Assembly: GCA_900539145.1 (NCBI GenBank)
Contig: UQAX01000009.1
Span: forward strand, 1-64,000
DNA from: an uncultured Blautia sp.
Lineage (GTDB): Bacteria; Bacillota; Clostridia; Lachnospirales; Lachnospiraceae
Length of the DNA stretch: 64,000 nt
Direction: 5' to 3'
The translations under genes were made by a program, and so were the position numbers. The notes beneath the pieces are model-generated. The model had not been told where the DNA came from. It searched no databases and saw nothing but the letters and a program-made list of their open reading frames with translations. Shown piece after piece: positions 24,261 to 33,638 of this stretch (positions within the stretch are counted from its first letter, which is position 1; every line of letters begins with the position of its first letter).

Positions 24261-27200
24261 TTGAAAACACGAATGGACCAACTGATAAACGGAAGATTTG
24301 AATACGATGTACCGGGGCTTATTTTATCAACAGAAAAAATTGTATTAAAGACAATGCCGGAAGAAAAGCTCAGGGGCGAATTAGAATTTGCAGCAGAAGA
24401 CAGACGAAAAATAAAAGGAATGGCATATTCTACACATAGACGGTTTCTTTTAGGAAAAGAAAAATTTGCAGGAGACAAAATTATTCTGCCTTACGGAATA
24501 GATGCCAAGGGGCTGAAAAGTGAAGATAAAATAGAAGGAGAGATTGTGTTAAGCACCAGTATAGGAGAATACAGGGTGCCTTTTTCTATTGAAATAAGGA
24601 AAACGCAGGTGCGGACTTCTCAGAGAGCAGTAGGAACGCTGGAAGAGTTTGTTGCTCTTGCAAAGGAGGATTTCAGAGAGGCGTATCAGCTTTTTGTGGA
24701 GAAATCCTTTCCACAGCTTTTAAAGGGAAGAGAGGAATTGCTGCCTTATTATGAAGCAATGGTGAAAATGCCTGCTCCTTATCAGAATTTGGAAGAATTT
24801 TTAATTAAAGCGGGCTTGAAAAAACCGGTTTCTTTAAGTCTTGAAAAGGAAAAGCTGGAACTTTATGAGGTACAGAGCTCTTTAAAAGATACCCTGCGGA
24901 TAAGACGCAGCGGATGGGGATTTTTAAGAGCGGAAATCACTGTATCGGGAGATTTTCTGGAAGTGGAAAAGCAGGTTATCCATGACGGACACTTTATCGG
25001 CAGCGTATATGATTTAGAGTATATTATCCGTAAGGAATGTCTGGGAAAAGGAAAGAACTTTGGAAGAATTTCCATTAAAACCGTATACGAAACCATTACT
25101 TATGAAATTATGGTGTCGAAAAACAATCGAATACAGGTGGACGTAACCGCTTATGAGAAAAGAAAAAAGCTGGAAGCGGCAAAAGCTCTGTTAGAACTTC
25201 AGCTGGGAAAGGTGACTGCTTCAGAATGGTGCGAGAATACAAAGGCTCTTTTAGATGAATTAAAAGAAAACGGTTATTATTCTACGGAATGTCAGCTTTT
25301 TGAAGCTTATATGTGGGTTTTAAGCGGGAGAGAAGATGAAGCAAGACGACTACTGGACTCTTTGGAAAACAATCAGAGAGTGAAGGACGAAGAAATTTTA
25401 GAAGGGGCATTTTTGTACCTTGACGAAATTTCCCACAGAAGCACACAGTTGAAAGAAAAGACAGCAGTGCGTCTGCATCAGCTGTACCAAAGACGTGTGG
25501 ACAGCTGTCTGTTATTATACATGATTTTTGAGATGGATGAAGAAGTTCTGAGAACCCAGTCCAGAAAGATGTTCTTTTTAGAGGAACAGTATCGAACAGG
25601 CTCAAGAAGTCCGTTTTTATATCTTATGGCGTGTAAATTGGGCGCAGAGGACGGCTCTGTTTTCCGAAAAATGAATCATTTTACTGTGCAGGTTTATCGC
25701 TTTGCACAGAAATACGGAATGCTTACAGAAGAAATGGCATTTCGTGCAGTGGATTTAGCAGGACAGTTGAAGCGTTTTTCAAAACCGGTGTATGAAATTT
25801 TAACTTATATTTATGAGAAGTATCCTTCAGCGTTGGTCATCAAAGGCATTTGCCAGTTTGTGATGAAAGGCGAACCGAGAAAACTGGAATATTTTAAATG
25901 GTATGATTTGGCAGTGCGTGCAGAACTGAAAATCACAGGCTTGTACGAATATTATATTGAAACCATGAGCAGGAATTACCAGAAGGTACTGCCAAAGGTC
26001 ATCCGTCTGTATTTCGGCTACAATAATACATTAAGCGACCAGAGAAGAGCATTTATTTACAGCAATATTATTCGAAATAAAGAAACGGACAAGGAAACCT
26101 ATCAGGCATACAAACAAAATATGGAAGCTTTTGCCTGCGATAAGATTAAAGAAGGCAGAATGAATGAAGATTTTGCAGTGGTTTATCAGGAGTTTTGTGT
26201 AAATTCCGAAGATGAAAATGTGCGTGCAGCGCTGGCAAAGGTATTGTTTACTTACAGGCTTTACTGTGACGACCCGAAAATCTGCAAGGTCATTGTCCGA
26301 CACACTGCAATGAAGGAAGAACAGGTGTACCTGTGCACCGACAGAACAGCCTATATCTCTCTTTATACACAGGATGCGGCAATCTTATTTGAGGACAGCA
26401 GCAAGCGCAGATATGCAGGGACAGTAGATTATAATCTTCACAAGCTTTTAGATATTGAAGAGCTGTCGGGAAAACTGGCAAAGGACGGGCAGAGATATGC
26501 AGGGATGCTTTTACACACCTGTGGGGAATTAAAGCACGAAAATCCTATTACGGAAGAGAATATTTCCAGCTTTGAAGCCGTTTTAAAGCTGGATATCTTT
26601 GAGGAGGATTATCGGCAGGAAATCCGTAAGCGTCTGCTTCTTTATTATGAGTCACAGATGGACAACCGGAATTTAAGGGAGTCCTTGAAGGAGATGGATT
26701 TTAAAGCTTTTGCAAAAGTAAACAAAAGCCTGCTGGTTACGATTTTGGTAAAACAGGATATGTTTGTGGGAGCTTATGATTTAATCTGCGAATACGGATA
26801 TGAAGATGTGGATATGTCGGTTCTTTTAAGAATGTGCAGCAGAATGATTTTGAATTTAGAGTTTGAATACGAGGAAGAATTGCTGCTTCTGGCGGGATAT
26901 ATTGTAAAATCCGGTATTTATGATGAAATTCTTTTAAAATATATGGCGTCACATTTTGAAGGTCCTGTACGGGAGATGATAGAACTGTGGAAGCGTGTCA
27001 GAGGCTTTTCTCTGGACTGCTATGCTTTGGAAGAGAGAATTCTTCGTTACAGTATGTTCACCAGAATTTATTCTGAGCAGGGGCTGGAGGTTCTGAAAGA
27101 TTATATACAGCAGGGTGGAAATGAGCATGTTATTTTGGCTTATCTGACTTTTGAGTCTTACGGCTATTTTGTAGGCGGAAAAGAAACAGGGGAAATTCTC

Positions 27201-27800
27201 TTTGAAGCATTAGAAAATCTCATGAAAAAAGAATGGGAGTGCGATATTATCTGCAGATTGGCTCTTTTAAAGCATGACACAGAGCAAAATAAATGGGATA
27301 CAAAGAAAAAGCAGAGAGCTCAGAAAATTTTGGAGGAATGTAGAAGAGAAAGGCTGAAATTTGAATTTTTCCAGAATATGCCAAGGGAGCTTTTGCAGGC
27401 ATGCCAGATGGAAGATAAAATGTTTGTGGAATGTAAGGCAGGACCGAGAGCGAAGGTTACGCTTTACTATCAGGTGGAGAGAGAACATGTGATTTCCGAA
27501 GAAAAAACAGAGCCTTTAAAAGAACGGTATCAGGGTATTTATAACAAAGAATTTATCTTGTTTTACGGAGAAAAGCTTTTGTATCGTTTTGTAATCGAGC
27601 GAAACGGACAGACACGGGAAATTCCACAGCAGATTTTACAGGTAGAGGCTGCGGAAGCATATGGACACAGTAAATATCAGTTGTTAAATCGAATGTTAAA
27701 GCTTTTGGAGGAAGGAAAGACAGAAGAGCTTTCAAAGCTGGAGCAATCTTATTTGAAACAGGAAAGACAGGTGGCACAATTATTTGAATTGCTGGATTAA
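24261..27800 (+). CDS. Large DUF5717-type protein of unknown function
   Basis: A 1179-residue protein with no signal peptide or membrane helix. From memory it matches the Lachnospiraceae DUF5717 family; I do not know a function. Visible layout: N-terminal beta-rich domain (1-115, RFEYDVPGLILSTEKIVL onwards), a short helical segment, a second beta domain (about 195-295), a long helical, TPR-like region (about 310-1060), and a beta-rich C-terminal domain ending in helices. TTG 24261 is chosen: AAAGGTGA lies 4-5 nt upstream, while the next ATG (24273) is too far. First gene of a tight operon with an Hsp70-like protein and a TPR protein, suggesting a large cytoplasmic scaffold or complex. Confidence 0.75.
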   Translation: MKTRMDQLINGRFEYDVPGLILSTEKIVLKTMPEEKLRGELEFAAEDRRKIKGMAYSTHRRFLLGKEKFAGDKIILPYGIDAKGLKSEDKIEGEIVLSTSIGEYRVPFSIEIRKTQVRTSQRAVGTLEEFVALAKEDFREAYQLFVEKSFPQLLKGREELLPYYEAMVKMPAPYQNLEEFLIKAGLKKPVSLSLEKEKLELYEVQSSLKDTLRIRRSGWGFLRAEITVSGDFLEVEKQVIHDGHFIGSVYDLEYIIRKECLGKGKNFGRISIKTVYETITYEIMVSKNNRIQVDVTAYEKRKKLEAAKALLELQLGKVTASEWCENTKALLDELKENGYYSTECQLFEAYMWVLSGREDEARRLLDSLENNQRVKDEEILEGAFLYLDEISHRSTQLKEKTAVRLHQLYQRRVDSCLLLYMIFEMDEEVLRTQSRKMFFLEEQYRTGSRSPFLYLMACKLGAEDGSVFRKMNHFTVQVYRFAQKYGMLTEEMAFRAVDLAGQLKRFSKPVYEILTYIYEKYPSALVIKGICQFVMKGEPRKLEYFKWYDLAVRAELKITGLYEYYIETMSRNYQKVLPKVIRLYFGYNNTLSDQRRAFIYSNIIRNKETDKETYQAYKQNMEAFACDKIKEGRMNEDFAVVYQEFCVNSEDENVRAALAKVLFTYRLYCDDPKICKVIVRHTAMKEEQVYLCTDRTAYISLYTQDAAILFEDSSKRRYAGTVDYNLHKLLDIEELSGKLAKDGQRYAGMLLHTCGELKHENPITEENISSFEAVLKLDIFEEDYRQEIRKRLLLYYESQMDNRNLRESLKEMDFKAFAKVNKSLLVTILVKQDMFVGAYDLICEYGYEDVDMSVLLRMCSRMILNLEFEYEEELLLLAGYIVKSGIYDEILLKYMASHFEGPVREMIELWKRVRGFSLDCYALEERILRYSMFTRIYSEQGLEVLKDYIQQGGNEHVILAYLTFESYGYFVGGKETGEILFEALENLMKKEWECDIICRLALLKHDTEQNKWDTKKKQRAQKILEECRRERLKFEFFQNMPRELLQACQMEDKMFVECKAGPRAKVTLYYQVEREHVISEEKTEPLKERYQGIYNKEFILFYGEKLLYRFVIERNGQTREIPQQILQVEAAEAYGHSKYQLLNRMLKLLEEGKTEELSKLEQSYLKQERQVAQLFELLD

Positions 27801-27812
27801 GGGGTGAAAGAA

Positions 27813-29060
27813 ATGAACGAAACGAGAAACATTATAGTAGGGCTGGAAATCGGAAAGCTTCAATCACAGCTTTGTTATTACGACAGGAAAGAGAAAGAGC
27901 CGATTTCTGTTTCTGTAAAGGCAGGGAGTAATCAGTATCTTTTTCCCACCCTGCTATCCGTAAATCCGGAAAAGGAAATCTGGCACTACGGGCTGGAGGC
28001 AGAATATTTTTCAGCCAATGAAGGGGAAATTGCAGTAAACGGACTGTTAGGTATATGGGGAGAGGCAGAACCTGTCCGTGTAGGAGAAAAGGTTTTTGAG
28101 GCTGCCAAGCTTATGGAAGCTTATTTAAAAGGCGTATTATCTCTTTTGGGAGTGGGAGAGCCTGTAAGACAGATAAAGGGGCTGATGATTACCGTTCCAA
28201 AGCTGTCTTCCTCTATGGTACAGGTGGTTTATGAGGCAGCCGCAGGCATGGGATTTTCCAGAAATCAGATTTTTTTGCAGGATTATGATGAGAGCTTTTA
28301 TTATTATGTTATGAACCACAGGAAGGATAATTGTACAAGAAAAATCGGCTGGTTCTTATTTGACAATAATCAGGTGTCCTTTGCAAGATTGGTGATGGAC
28401 AACCAGAAAAGACCGGCAATGGCGTATATTGAGCATGGAATTACAGCGGAATTATCCACAGATCCGGTAAAGAGAGATGAGGATTTCTACCGTTTAATTG
28501 ACCGTTCCTGTGGAAAAGATCCTTATTCCAGTATTTATATGGTGGGAGAAGGATTTGATCAGGAGTGGGCAGTGCGTTCTGTTCCGTTTTTGTGCAGAAA
28601 TCAGAGACACGTTTTTTATGGAAATAATCTCTATGTAAAAGGGGCTTGCTATGGAGCCAGAGAGAAATGTGATGAAGGAATTTTAAAAGGATATTTGTAT
28701 TTAAGTCCTTCTTTGATACAAAATAATGTGGCAATGGAAATGCTAGTGAACGGTTCCCCGAAGACGTATCCTTTGGTAGAAGCAGGTAAGAACTGGTATG
28801 AAATTCATACAGAGCTGGAGCTTATTTTAGACGAAAAAGAGGATTTGGAATTTGTAGTGACACCCATGGAAGGCGGAAGTAAGACCAGATTTAGCATGAA
28901 GCTTCCGGGACTTCCCAAAAGACCGAATAAAACCACAAGATTAAAAATCTGTATATCCTACGAGAGCAGTGAAACCTGTGTGATTGTTGTGGAGGATATG
29001 GGCTTTGGAGAGATGTTTCCTTCCAATGGAAACGTATGGACAGAGAAAGTGTCATGGTAA
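27813..29060 (+). CDS. Hsp70/actin-fold-like protein (DUF5716-type) with degenerate nucleotide site
   Basis: A 415-residue protein resembling the ATPase half of Hsp70/MreB. IIVGLEIGKLQSQLCYYD is in the place of the phosphate-1 loop (Hsp70 GIDLGTTNS), GLMITVPKLSSSMVQ resembles VPAxF..xQR, and QDYDESFYYYV sits where Hsp70 has NEPTAA. Phosphate-2 would be WFLFDNNQVSFARL, lacking the DxGGGT glycines, so hydrolysis is doubtful. About 280-415 is a beta-rich C-terminal part. ATG 27813 follows GGGGTG; an in-frame GTG at 27804 overlaps that site. It is 12 bp after the DUF5717 stop and 12 bp before the TPR gene. Confidence 0.72.
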   Translation: MNETRNIIVGLEIGKLQSQLCYYDRKEKEPISVSVKAGSNQYLFPTLLSVNPEKEIWHYGLEAEYFSANEGEIAVNGLLGIWGEAEPVRVGEKVFEAAKLMEAYLKGVLSLLGVGEPVRQIKGLMITVPKLSSSMVQVVYEAAAGMGFSRNQIFLQDYDESFYYYVMNHRKDNCTRKIGWFLFDNNQVSFARLVMDNQKRPAMAYIEHGITAELSTDPVKRDEDFYRLIDRSCGKDPYSSIYMVGEGFDQEWAVRSVPFLCRNQRHVFYGNNLYVKGACYGAREKCDEGILKGYLYLSPSLIQNNVAMEMLVNGSPKTYPLVEAGKNWYEIHTELELILDEKEDLEFVVTPMEGGSKTRFSMKLPGLPKRPNKTTRLKICISYESSETCVIVVEDMGFGEMFPSNGNVWTEKVSW

Positions 29061-29072
29061 AGGAGGACAGGA

Positions 29073-29849
29073 ATGAGCGGATATATTTTATGTCAGTTAA
29101 AAAGAGCAGAAATTCCCTATTATATCGAGAATATCAGCACCAATATTTATAGTATTGAGGAGCTGTGCTATTATTTTTACCATAACATTTATCTTTTGGA
29201 TGAAAGTATATTAAATGAGCATCTCTGTGATTGGATTCGTAAAGAATTTGGTCTGGAGAAATTATATCGCCGTCTTTATAAGGTATTGGAAGAAAATATG
29301 GGAACAGGAGAATTTATTCTCGCTGTATTTAAGGAAATCAATTATCTGACACATCAGGAATTTAAGAAATTAAATGAGCAGATTTCTCTTTTGGAGCAGC
29401 AGCCTAAGGTTCTTCGTGAGAAGAAAAAGGGAGATTATCTGGTAGAAAACAAAATGTATGTAAATGCTGTGAAGATATATGAAAATGCTCTTTTAAAAGA
29501 AGATAACGAGGGGCTGGGAGAACAGTTCCGTGGCGGCATTTATCACAATATGGGATGCGCTTATCTGCATTTGTTTCAGTTTGAGGAAGCAGCAGAATGT
29601 TTTTTGAAAGCCTATCAGTTTCTGCATACAAAGCAGGTGCTTTCCCATTATCTTACGGCGTGCTGTATGGGAAATCCGGAAGAATTTTCGGGTATATGCA
29701 ACCGTATGGGAGTTTCTCCCCAGATGCAGGAGGAAATAAAAGAAAAGCTGAAGGAAGCCGGTGAAACGGTGGAGGAACCGCAAAATCAGGAGCCGGGAAA
29801 ATGTTTAGAAGGTTTTATTAAGGAATATCACAGAAGCACAGGATTTTAG
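29073..29849 (+). CDS. TPR-domain protein, third gene of the DUF5717 operon
   Basis: A 258-residue soluble protein. The N-terminal 110 residues are helical with conserved-looking ENISTNIYSIEELCYYFYHNIYLLDE. Residues about 118-200 form two to three TPR-like repeats (KGDYLVENKMYVNAVKIYENAL; HNMGCAYLHLFQFEEAAECFLKAYQF). The acidic, glutamine-rich C-terminus looks disordered. AGGAGG precedes ATG 29073. Probably a partner of the two preceding proteins; function unknown. Confidence 0.75.
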   Translation: MSGYILCQLKRAEIPYYIENISTNIYSIEELCYYFYHNIYLLDESILNEHLCDWIRKEFGLEKLYRRLYKVLEENMGTGEFILAVFKEINYLTHQEFKKLNEQISLLEQQPKVLREKKKGDYLVENKMYVNAVKIYENALLKEDNEGLGEQFRGGIYHNMGCAYLHLFQFEEAAECFLKAYQFLHTKQVLSHYLTACCMGNPEEFSGICNRMGVSPQMQEEIKEKLKEAGETVEEPQNQEPGKCLEGFIKEYHRSTGF

Positions 29850-29878
29850 AGAATGGTTTTTTCGGGAGTATTTTCGTC

Positions 29879-29907
29879 TTGTGTTTTTAAAGGTAATGAT
29901 ATATAAT
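29879..29907 (+). promoter_or_regulatory. Promoter of purB
   Basis: TTGTGT (29879-29884), 17-bp spacer, TATAAT (29902-29907), 50 bp before ATG 29957. No guanine-responsive (PurR or purine riboswitch) signature was recognised. Confidence 0.6.
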
Positions 29908-29956
29908 CCAGATGTATTACACTGAGTAAGTATAAGAAAGCAGAGGTAAGAAGAAT

Positions 29957-31390
29957 ATGAGTACAGACAGATATGTAAGCCCATTATCCGAACGTTATGC
30001 AAGCAGAGAAATGCAGTATATTTTTTCTCCGGATATGAAATTCCGCACATGGAGAAAGCTGTGGATTGCTTTGGCTGAAACTGAAAAGGAATTAGGTTTG
30101 AATATTACCCAGGAACAGATTGATGAATTAAAAGCTAACGCAGATAACATCAATTACGATGTGGCAAAGGAAAGAGAAAAACAGGTTCGTCATGATGTTA
30201 TGTCCCATGTTTATGCTTATGGGGTACAGTGTCCAAAAGCAAAGGGAATTATTCATTTAGGTGCAACAAGCTGTTATGTAGGTGACAATACAGATATTAT
30301 TGTTATGACAGAGGCGTTGAAACTGGTTCGTAAAAAACTGGTGAATGTCATTGCAGAATTGGCAAAATTCGCAGAGGAGCACAAAGCTCTGCCAACACTT
30401 GCATTTACTCATTTTCAGCCTGCACAGCCTACAACCGTAGGTAAGAGAGCAACTCTTTGGATGCAGGAATTCTTATTAGATTTAGAAGATTTAGATTTTG
30501 TACTTAGTACCATGAAGCTGTTAGGCTCTAAAGGAACAACAGGAACACAGGCAAGCTTTTTGGAATTATTTGACGGCGATCAGGAAACCATTGATAAAAT
30601 CGATCCGATGATTGCACAGAAAATGGGCTTTAAGGAGTGTTATCCTGTTTCCGGACAGACTTATTCCCGTAAAGTGGATACAAGAGTTTTAAATGTGCTG
30701 GCAGGAATTGCTGCAAGCGCTCACAAATTTTCCAACGATATTCGTCTGCTTCAGCATTTAAAAGAAGTAGAAGAGCCTTTTGAAAAGAGCCAGATTGGTT
30801 CCTCTGCTATGGCATACAAGAGAAACCCAATGAGAAGTGAAAGAATTGCGTCTCTGTCCAGATTTGTTATGGTAGATGCGTTAAATCCTGCTATTACATC
30901 TGCAACACAGTGGTTTGAAAGAACACTGGACGACTCTGCAAATAAACGTCTTTCTGTTCCGGAAGGTTTCCTTGCCATTGACGGTATTTTAGACCTTTGT
31001 TTAAATGTAGTAGACGGCTTGGTTGTATATCCGAAAGTTATTGAAAAACGTTTGAGAAGTGAGCTTCCGTTTATGGCAACAGAAAACATTATGATGGATG
31101 CTGTAAAAGCAGGGGGAGACCGTCAGGAATTACATGAAAAAATTCGTGAGCTTTCCATGGAAGCAGGAAGAAATGTAAAAGTAGAAGGTAAAGACAACAA
31201 CCTTCTGGAACTGATTGCTGCTGACCCGGCGTTTAACATGACACTGGAGGATTTACAGAAGACTATGGACCCGGCTAAATATACAGGACGTGCGGCAGTT
31301 CAGGTAGACAACTTCTTAAAGAAAGTAGTTCATCCTGTTTTGGAAGCAAACAAAGAGCTTCTGGGTATGACAGCAGAAATCAATGTGTAA
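29957..31390 (+). CDS. purB: Adenylosuccinate lyase
   Basis: A 477-residue fumarase/aspartase superfamily lyase acting twice in purine synthesis (SAICAR to AICAR; adenylosuccinate to AMP). Motifs: VRHDVMSHVYAYG, IHLGATSCYVGDNTD, TLAFTHFQPAQPTTVGKRA and the signature SSAMAYKRNPMRSE. Length fits the long PurB subtype. GAGGTAAG precedes the ATG. Followed 27 bp later by an antiporter gene with no terminator between. Confidence 0.97.
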   Translation: MSTDRYVSPLSERYASREMQYIFSPDMKFRTWRKLWIALAETEKELGLNITQEQIDELKANADNINYDVAKEREKQVRHDVMSHVYAYGVQCPKAKGIIHLGATSCYVGDNTDIIVMTEALKLVRKKLVNVIAELAKFAEEHKALPTLAFTHFQPAQPTTVGKRATLWMQEFLLDLEDLDFVLSTMKLLGSKGTTGTQASFLELFDGDQETIDKIDPMIAQKMGFKECYPVSGQTYSRKVDTRVLNVLAGIAASAHKFSNDIRLLQHLKEVEEPFEKSQIGSSAMAYKRNPMRSERIASLSRFVMVDALNPAITSATQWFERTLDDSANKRLSVPEGFLAIDGILDLCLNVVDGLVVYPKVIEKRLRSELPFMATENIMMDAVKAGGDRQELHEKIRELSMEAGRNVKVEGKDNNLLELIAADPAFNMTLEDLQKTMDPAKYTGRAAVQVDNFLKKVVHPVLEANKELLGMTAEINV

Positions 31391-31417
31391 AATACAACAG
31401 AAATGAGAGGACATGGT

Positions 31418-32704
31418 ATGAAACAGGAAAAGAAGGGGAGAGCTTCGGCGCTTTTACCCATTGGAATATTCCTTGTCATCTTTATCGGTGCGGGAATTAT
31501 TTCCAATGACTTTTATACAATGCCTGCCATTGTGGGATTTTTAATCGCCTTGGTTGTGGCGTTTTTACAGAACCCCAGAGTGCGTTTTCACGATAAAATT
31601 TCCATTATTTCAAAGGGCATCGGAGAAGAAAATATCGTGACAATGTGTCTGATTTTCCTTGCGGCAGGGGCTTTTTCCGGCACGATTAAGGCAGCAGGGG
31701 GAGTAGAAAGTACCGTAAACTTAGGTCTTTCTATTATGCCGTCATCTATTGCGGTAGTAGGCTTGTTTATTATTGGATGCTTTATTTCCATCTCTATGGG
31801 AACATCTGTGGGGACCATTACGGCAATGGCTCCGATTGGTGTGGGAATTGCAGAAAAAACAGGGATTTCCATGCCGATTTGCATGGGCGCGATTGTATGC
31901 GGCGCTATGTTCGGTGATAATTTATCCATGATTTCCGATACAACCATTGCCGCTGTTCGAACACAGGGCTGTGAAATGAAGGATAAATTTAAGGAAAACT
32001 TCCTTATTGTACTGCCGGCAGCAATTATAACAGCTGTTATTTTTTTCTTCATTGCCAGCGGAAACGCAGGAAAAATTGATGAAGAGCTGAATTATGAAAT
32101 TGTAAAGGTAGTACCGTATTTGGTAGTATTGATTGGCGCATTAGTGGGAATTAATGTGTTTGTTGTTTTGATTGCAGGAACGGTTTTATCCGCTATTGTA
32201 GGTGTGGGAACAGGCGCCTTTGCCATTGGAGAGGTATTCCAGAAAATGGGCGAAGGAATTACCAGTATGTATGATATTACCGTTATTTCCATTATTGTGG
32301 CTGCTATTGTAGCCTTAGTGAAGGAATACGGCGGAATTGAATTTATTTTGAATGTGATTAAGAAGCGAATTAACGGACCGAGAGGAGGAGAATTTGGTAT
32401 CTCCATTCTGGCTTTACTGGTAGATTGCTGTACAGCAAATAATACAGTGGCAATCGTTATGTCAGGCCCTATTGCAAAGGAAATCAGTGAGGAGTTTGAC
32501 GTATCTCCGAGACGAAGCGCTTCTTTACTGGATATTTTCGCATCGGTAGGACAGGGAATTATCCCTTACGGAGCACAGCTTTTGACAGCAGCAGGACTTT
32601 CTGCATTGTCTCCGGTACAGATTATGCCATATCTGTTTTATCCGATTTTGATGGGTGTTAGTGCAGTGTTATTTATTCTGTTTAGAAGAAGAACCGCAAA
32701 ATAA
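31418..32704 (+). CDS. NhaC-family Na+/H+ antiporter-type transporter
   Basis: A 428-residue polytopic membrane protein of the NhaC/ion transporter superfamily. Diagnostic parts are ISMGTSVGTITAMAPIGVGIAE, CGAMFGDNLSMISDTTIAAVRTQGCEM and VDCCTANNTVAIVMSGP, which carry the conserved polar residues in otherwise hydrophobic helices. ATG 31418 is used because GAGAGG lies at 31405-31410; ATG 31403 would be inside that site. Relatives carry cations or amino acids, so substrate is open. Probably co-transcribed with purB and ends at a strong terminator. Confidence 0.82.
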   Translation: MKQEKKGRASALLPIGIFLVIFIGAGIISNDFYTMPAIVGFLIALVVAFLQNPRVRFHDKISIISKGIGEENIVTMCLIFLAAGAFSGTIKAAGGVESTVNLGLSIMPSSIAVVGLFIIGCFISISMGTSVGTITAMAPIGVGIAEKTGISMPICMGAIVCGAMFGDNLSMISDTTIAAVRTQGCEMKDKFKENFLIVLPAAIITAVIFFFIASGNAGKIDEELNYEIVKVVPYLVVLIGALVGINVFVVLIAGTVLSAIVGVGTGAFAIGEVFQKMGEGITSMYDITVISIIVAAIVALVKEYGGIEFILNVIKKRINGPRGGEFGISILALLVDCCTANNTVAIVMSGPIAKEISEEFDVSPRRSASLLDIFASVGQGIIPYGAQLLTAAGLSALSPVQIMPYLFYPILMGVSAVLFILFRRRTAK

Positions 32705-32742
32705 AAAACAGCAATAGGTTATGTGGCCTATTGCTGTTTTTT
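32704..32742. terminator. Bidirectional terminator between NhaC-type and HAD genes
   Basis: AAAAACAGCAATAGG (32704-32718) pairs perfectly with CCTATTGCTGTTTTT (32727-32741). It overlaps the stops of both convergent genes. Confidence 0.88.
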
Positions 32743-33574
32743 ATTTTACTCCGAAATCCAATAATTGCCGAACAGCATTTTTCTTACTTGTGAAATGAAC
32801 AGCATGAAAACCAAGTGCTCGTGCTTCAGCGATATTGTCCATTAAATCATCAATAAAGACGGCTTTCTGCGGAACAATTTCAAAATCTGTAATCAGCTTT
32901 TGATAGATTTCCGGTTCCGGCTTTATGCAGTGTATTTGCCAGGACATGTATCCTCCGTCTACAAGCTTTAGAAAATCCAGTTCTTTTGTACACCGGTCAT
33001 AAACAGGTTTCGCAAAGTTGGATAAAATATAAATTTTATATCCTCGTTTTTTTAAATAACTCAGCCAGTCTTTTGTGTAAGAATAGGTAGAAATGGTTTT
33101 TCCCACAGCATCAAAGGTTTCACGAATTTCTTTTTCGTAATCAGGTGCATTGGAAATAAAAGTCTGTAAAAGTTCTTCTTCTGACAGAATTCCACGGTCT
33201 GCTTCCGCCCATTCCTTGCTGAGAAAAACAGCTTTGGCTACGGCAGTTCCCGTTTTTTCATCATATCCTAATTCTTTTAAGAGTTTCTTCCAGTCATATT
33301 TTGCAAGCACATTGCCAATATCAAAAATCAGCGTATCGATTTCGGAAGCTTCCGCAGAGATTTTGGGTATTTCTTCATCCTTGGGGTGTGTCCATTTGTA
33401 TACCAGCATAAAAGCATACAAGAGAACAGGTATCACCACAGTCGCATAAAGAGATGCCATAAGCATGCCGCCTGTTTTGGAGTGGTCTGTCAGGGATAAA
33501 ATAAAGGTCAACACGTACATACCCACTAAAAGACCGACTCCGATGATTGCAAGAAGTCGTTTGATATTTTTCAC
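32741..33574 (-). CDS. HAD-superfamily hydrolase with N-terminal membrane anchor
   Basis: A 277-residue protein. Residues about 7-30 and 37-60 are two transmembrane helices; residues 83 onward are a HAD-IA domain similar to YihX-type sugar phosphatases. Motif I is FDIGNVLAKYD (nucleophile Asp, Gly in the third position), motif II ILSNFA, motif III lysine in CIKPEPEIYQK, motif IV FIDDLMDNI. All catalytic elements are present. Membrane-anchored HAD phosphatases of this type are unusual; the topology would leave the enzyme domain in the cytoplasm. Substrate unknown. Confidence 0.8.
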   Translation of the reverse strand: MKNIKRLLAIIGVGLLVGMYVLTFILSLTDHSKTGGMLMASLYATVVIPVLLYAFMLVYKWTHPKDEEIPKISAEASEIDTLIFDIGNVLAKYDWKKLLKELGYDEKTGTAVAKAVFLSKEWAEADRGILSEEELLQTFISNAPDYEKEIRETFDAVGKTISTYSYTKDWLSYLKKRGYKIYILSNFAKPVYDRCTKELDFLKLVDGGYMSWQIHCIKPEPEIYQKLITDFEIVPQKAVFIDDLMDNIAEARALGFHAVHFTSKKNAVRQLLDFGVK

Positions 33575-33638
33575 TTCTTAATCTCCCTTACTTGTAATAT
33601 CTATTGTACTATTATAATAATTTTCGAGGGTATCGTCA

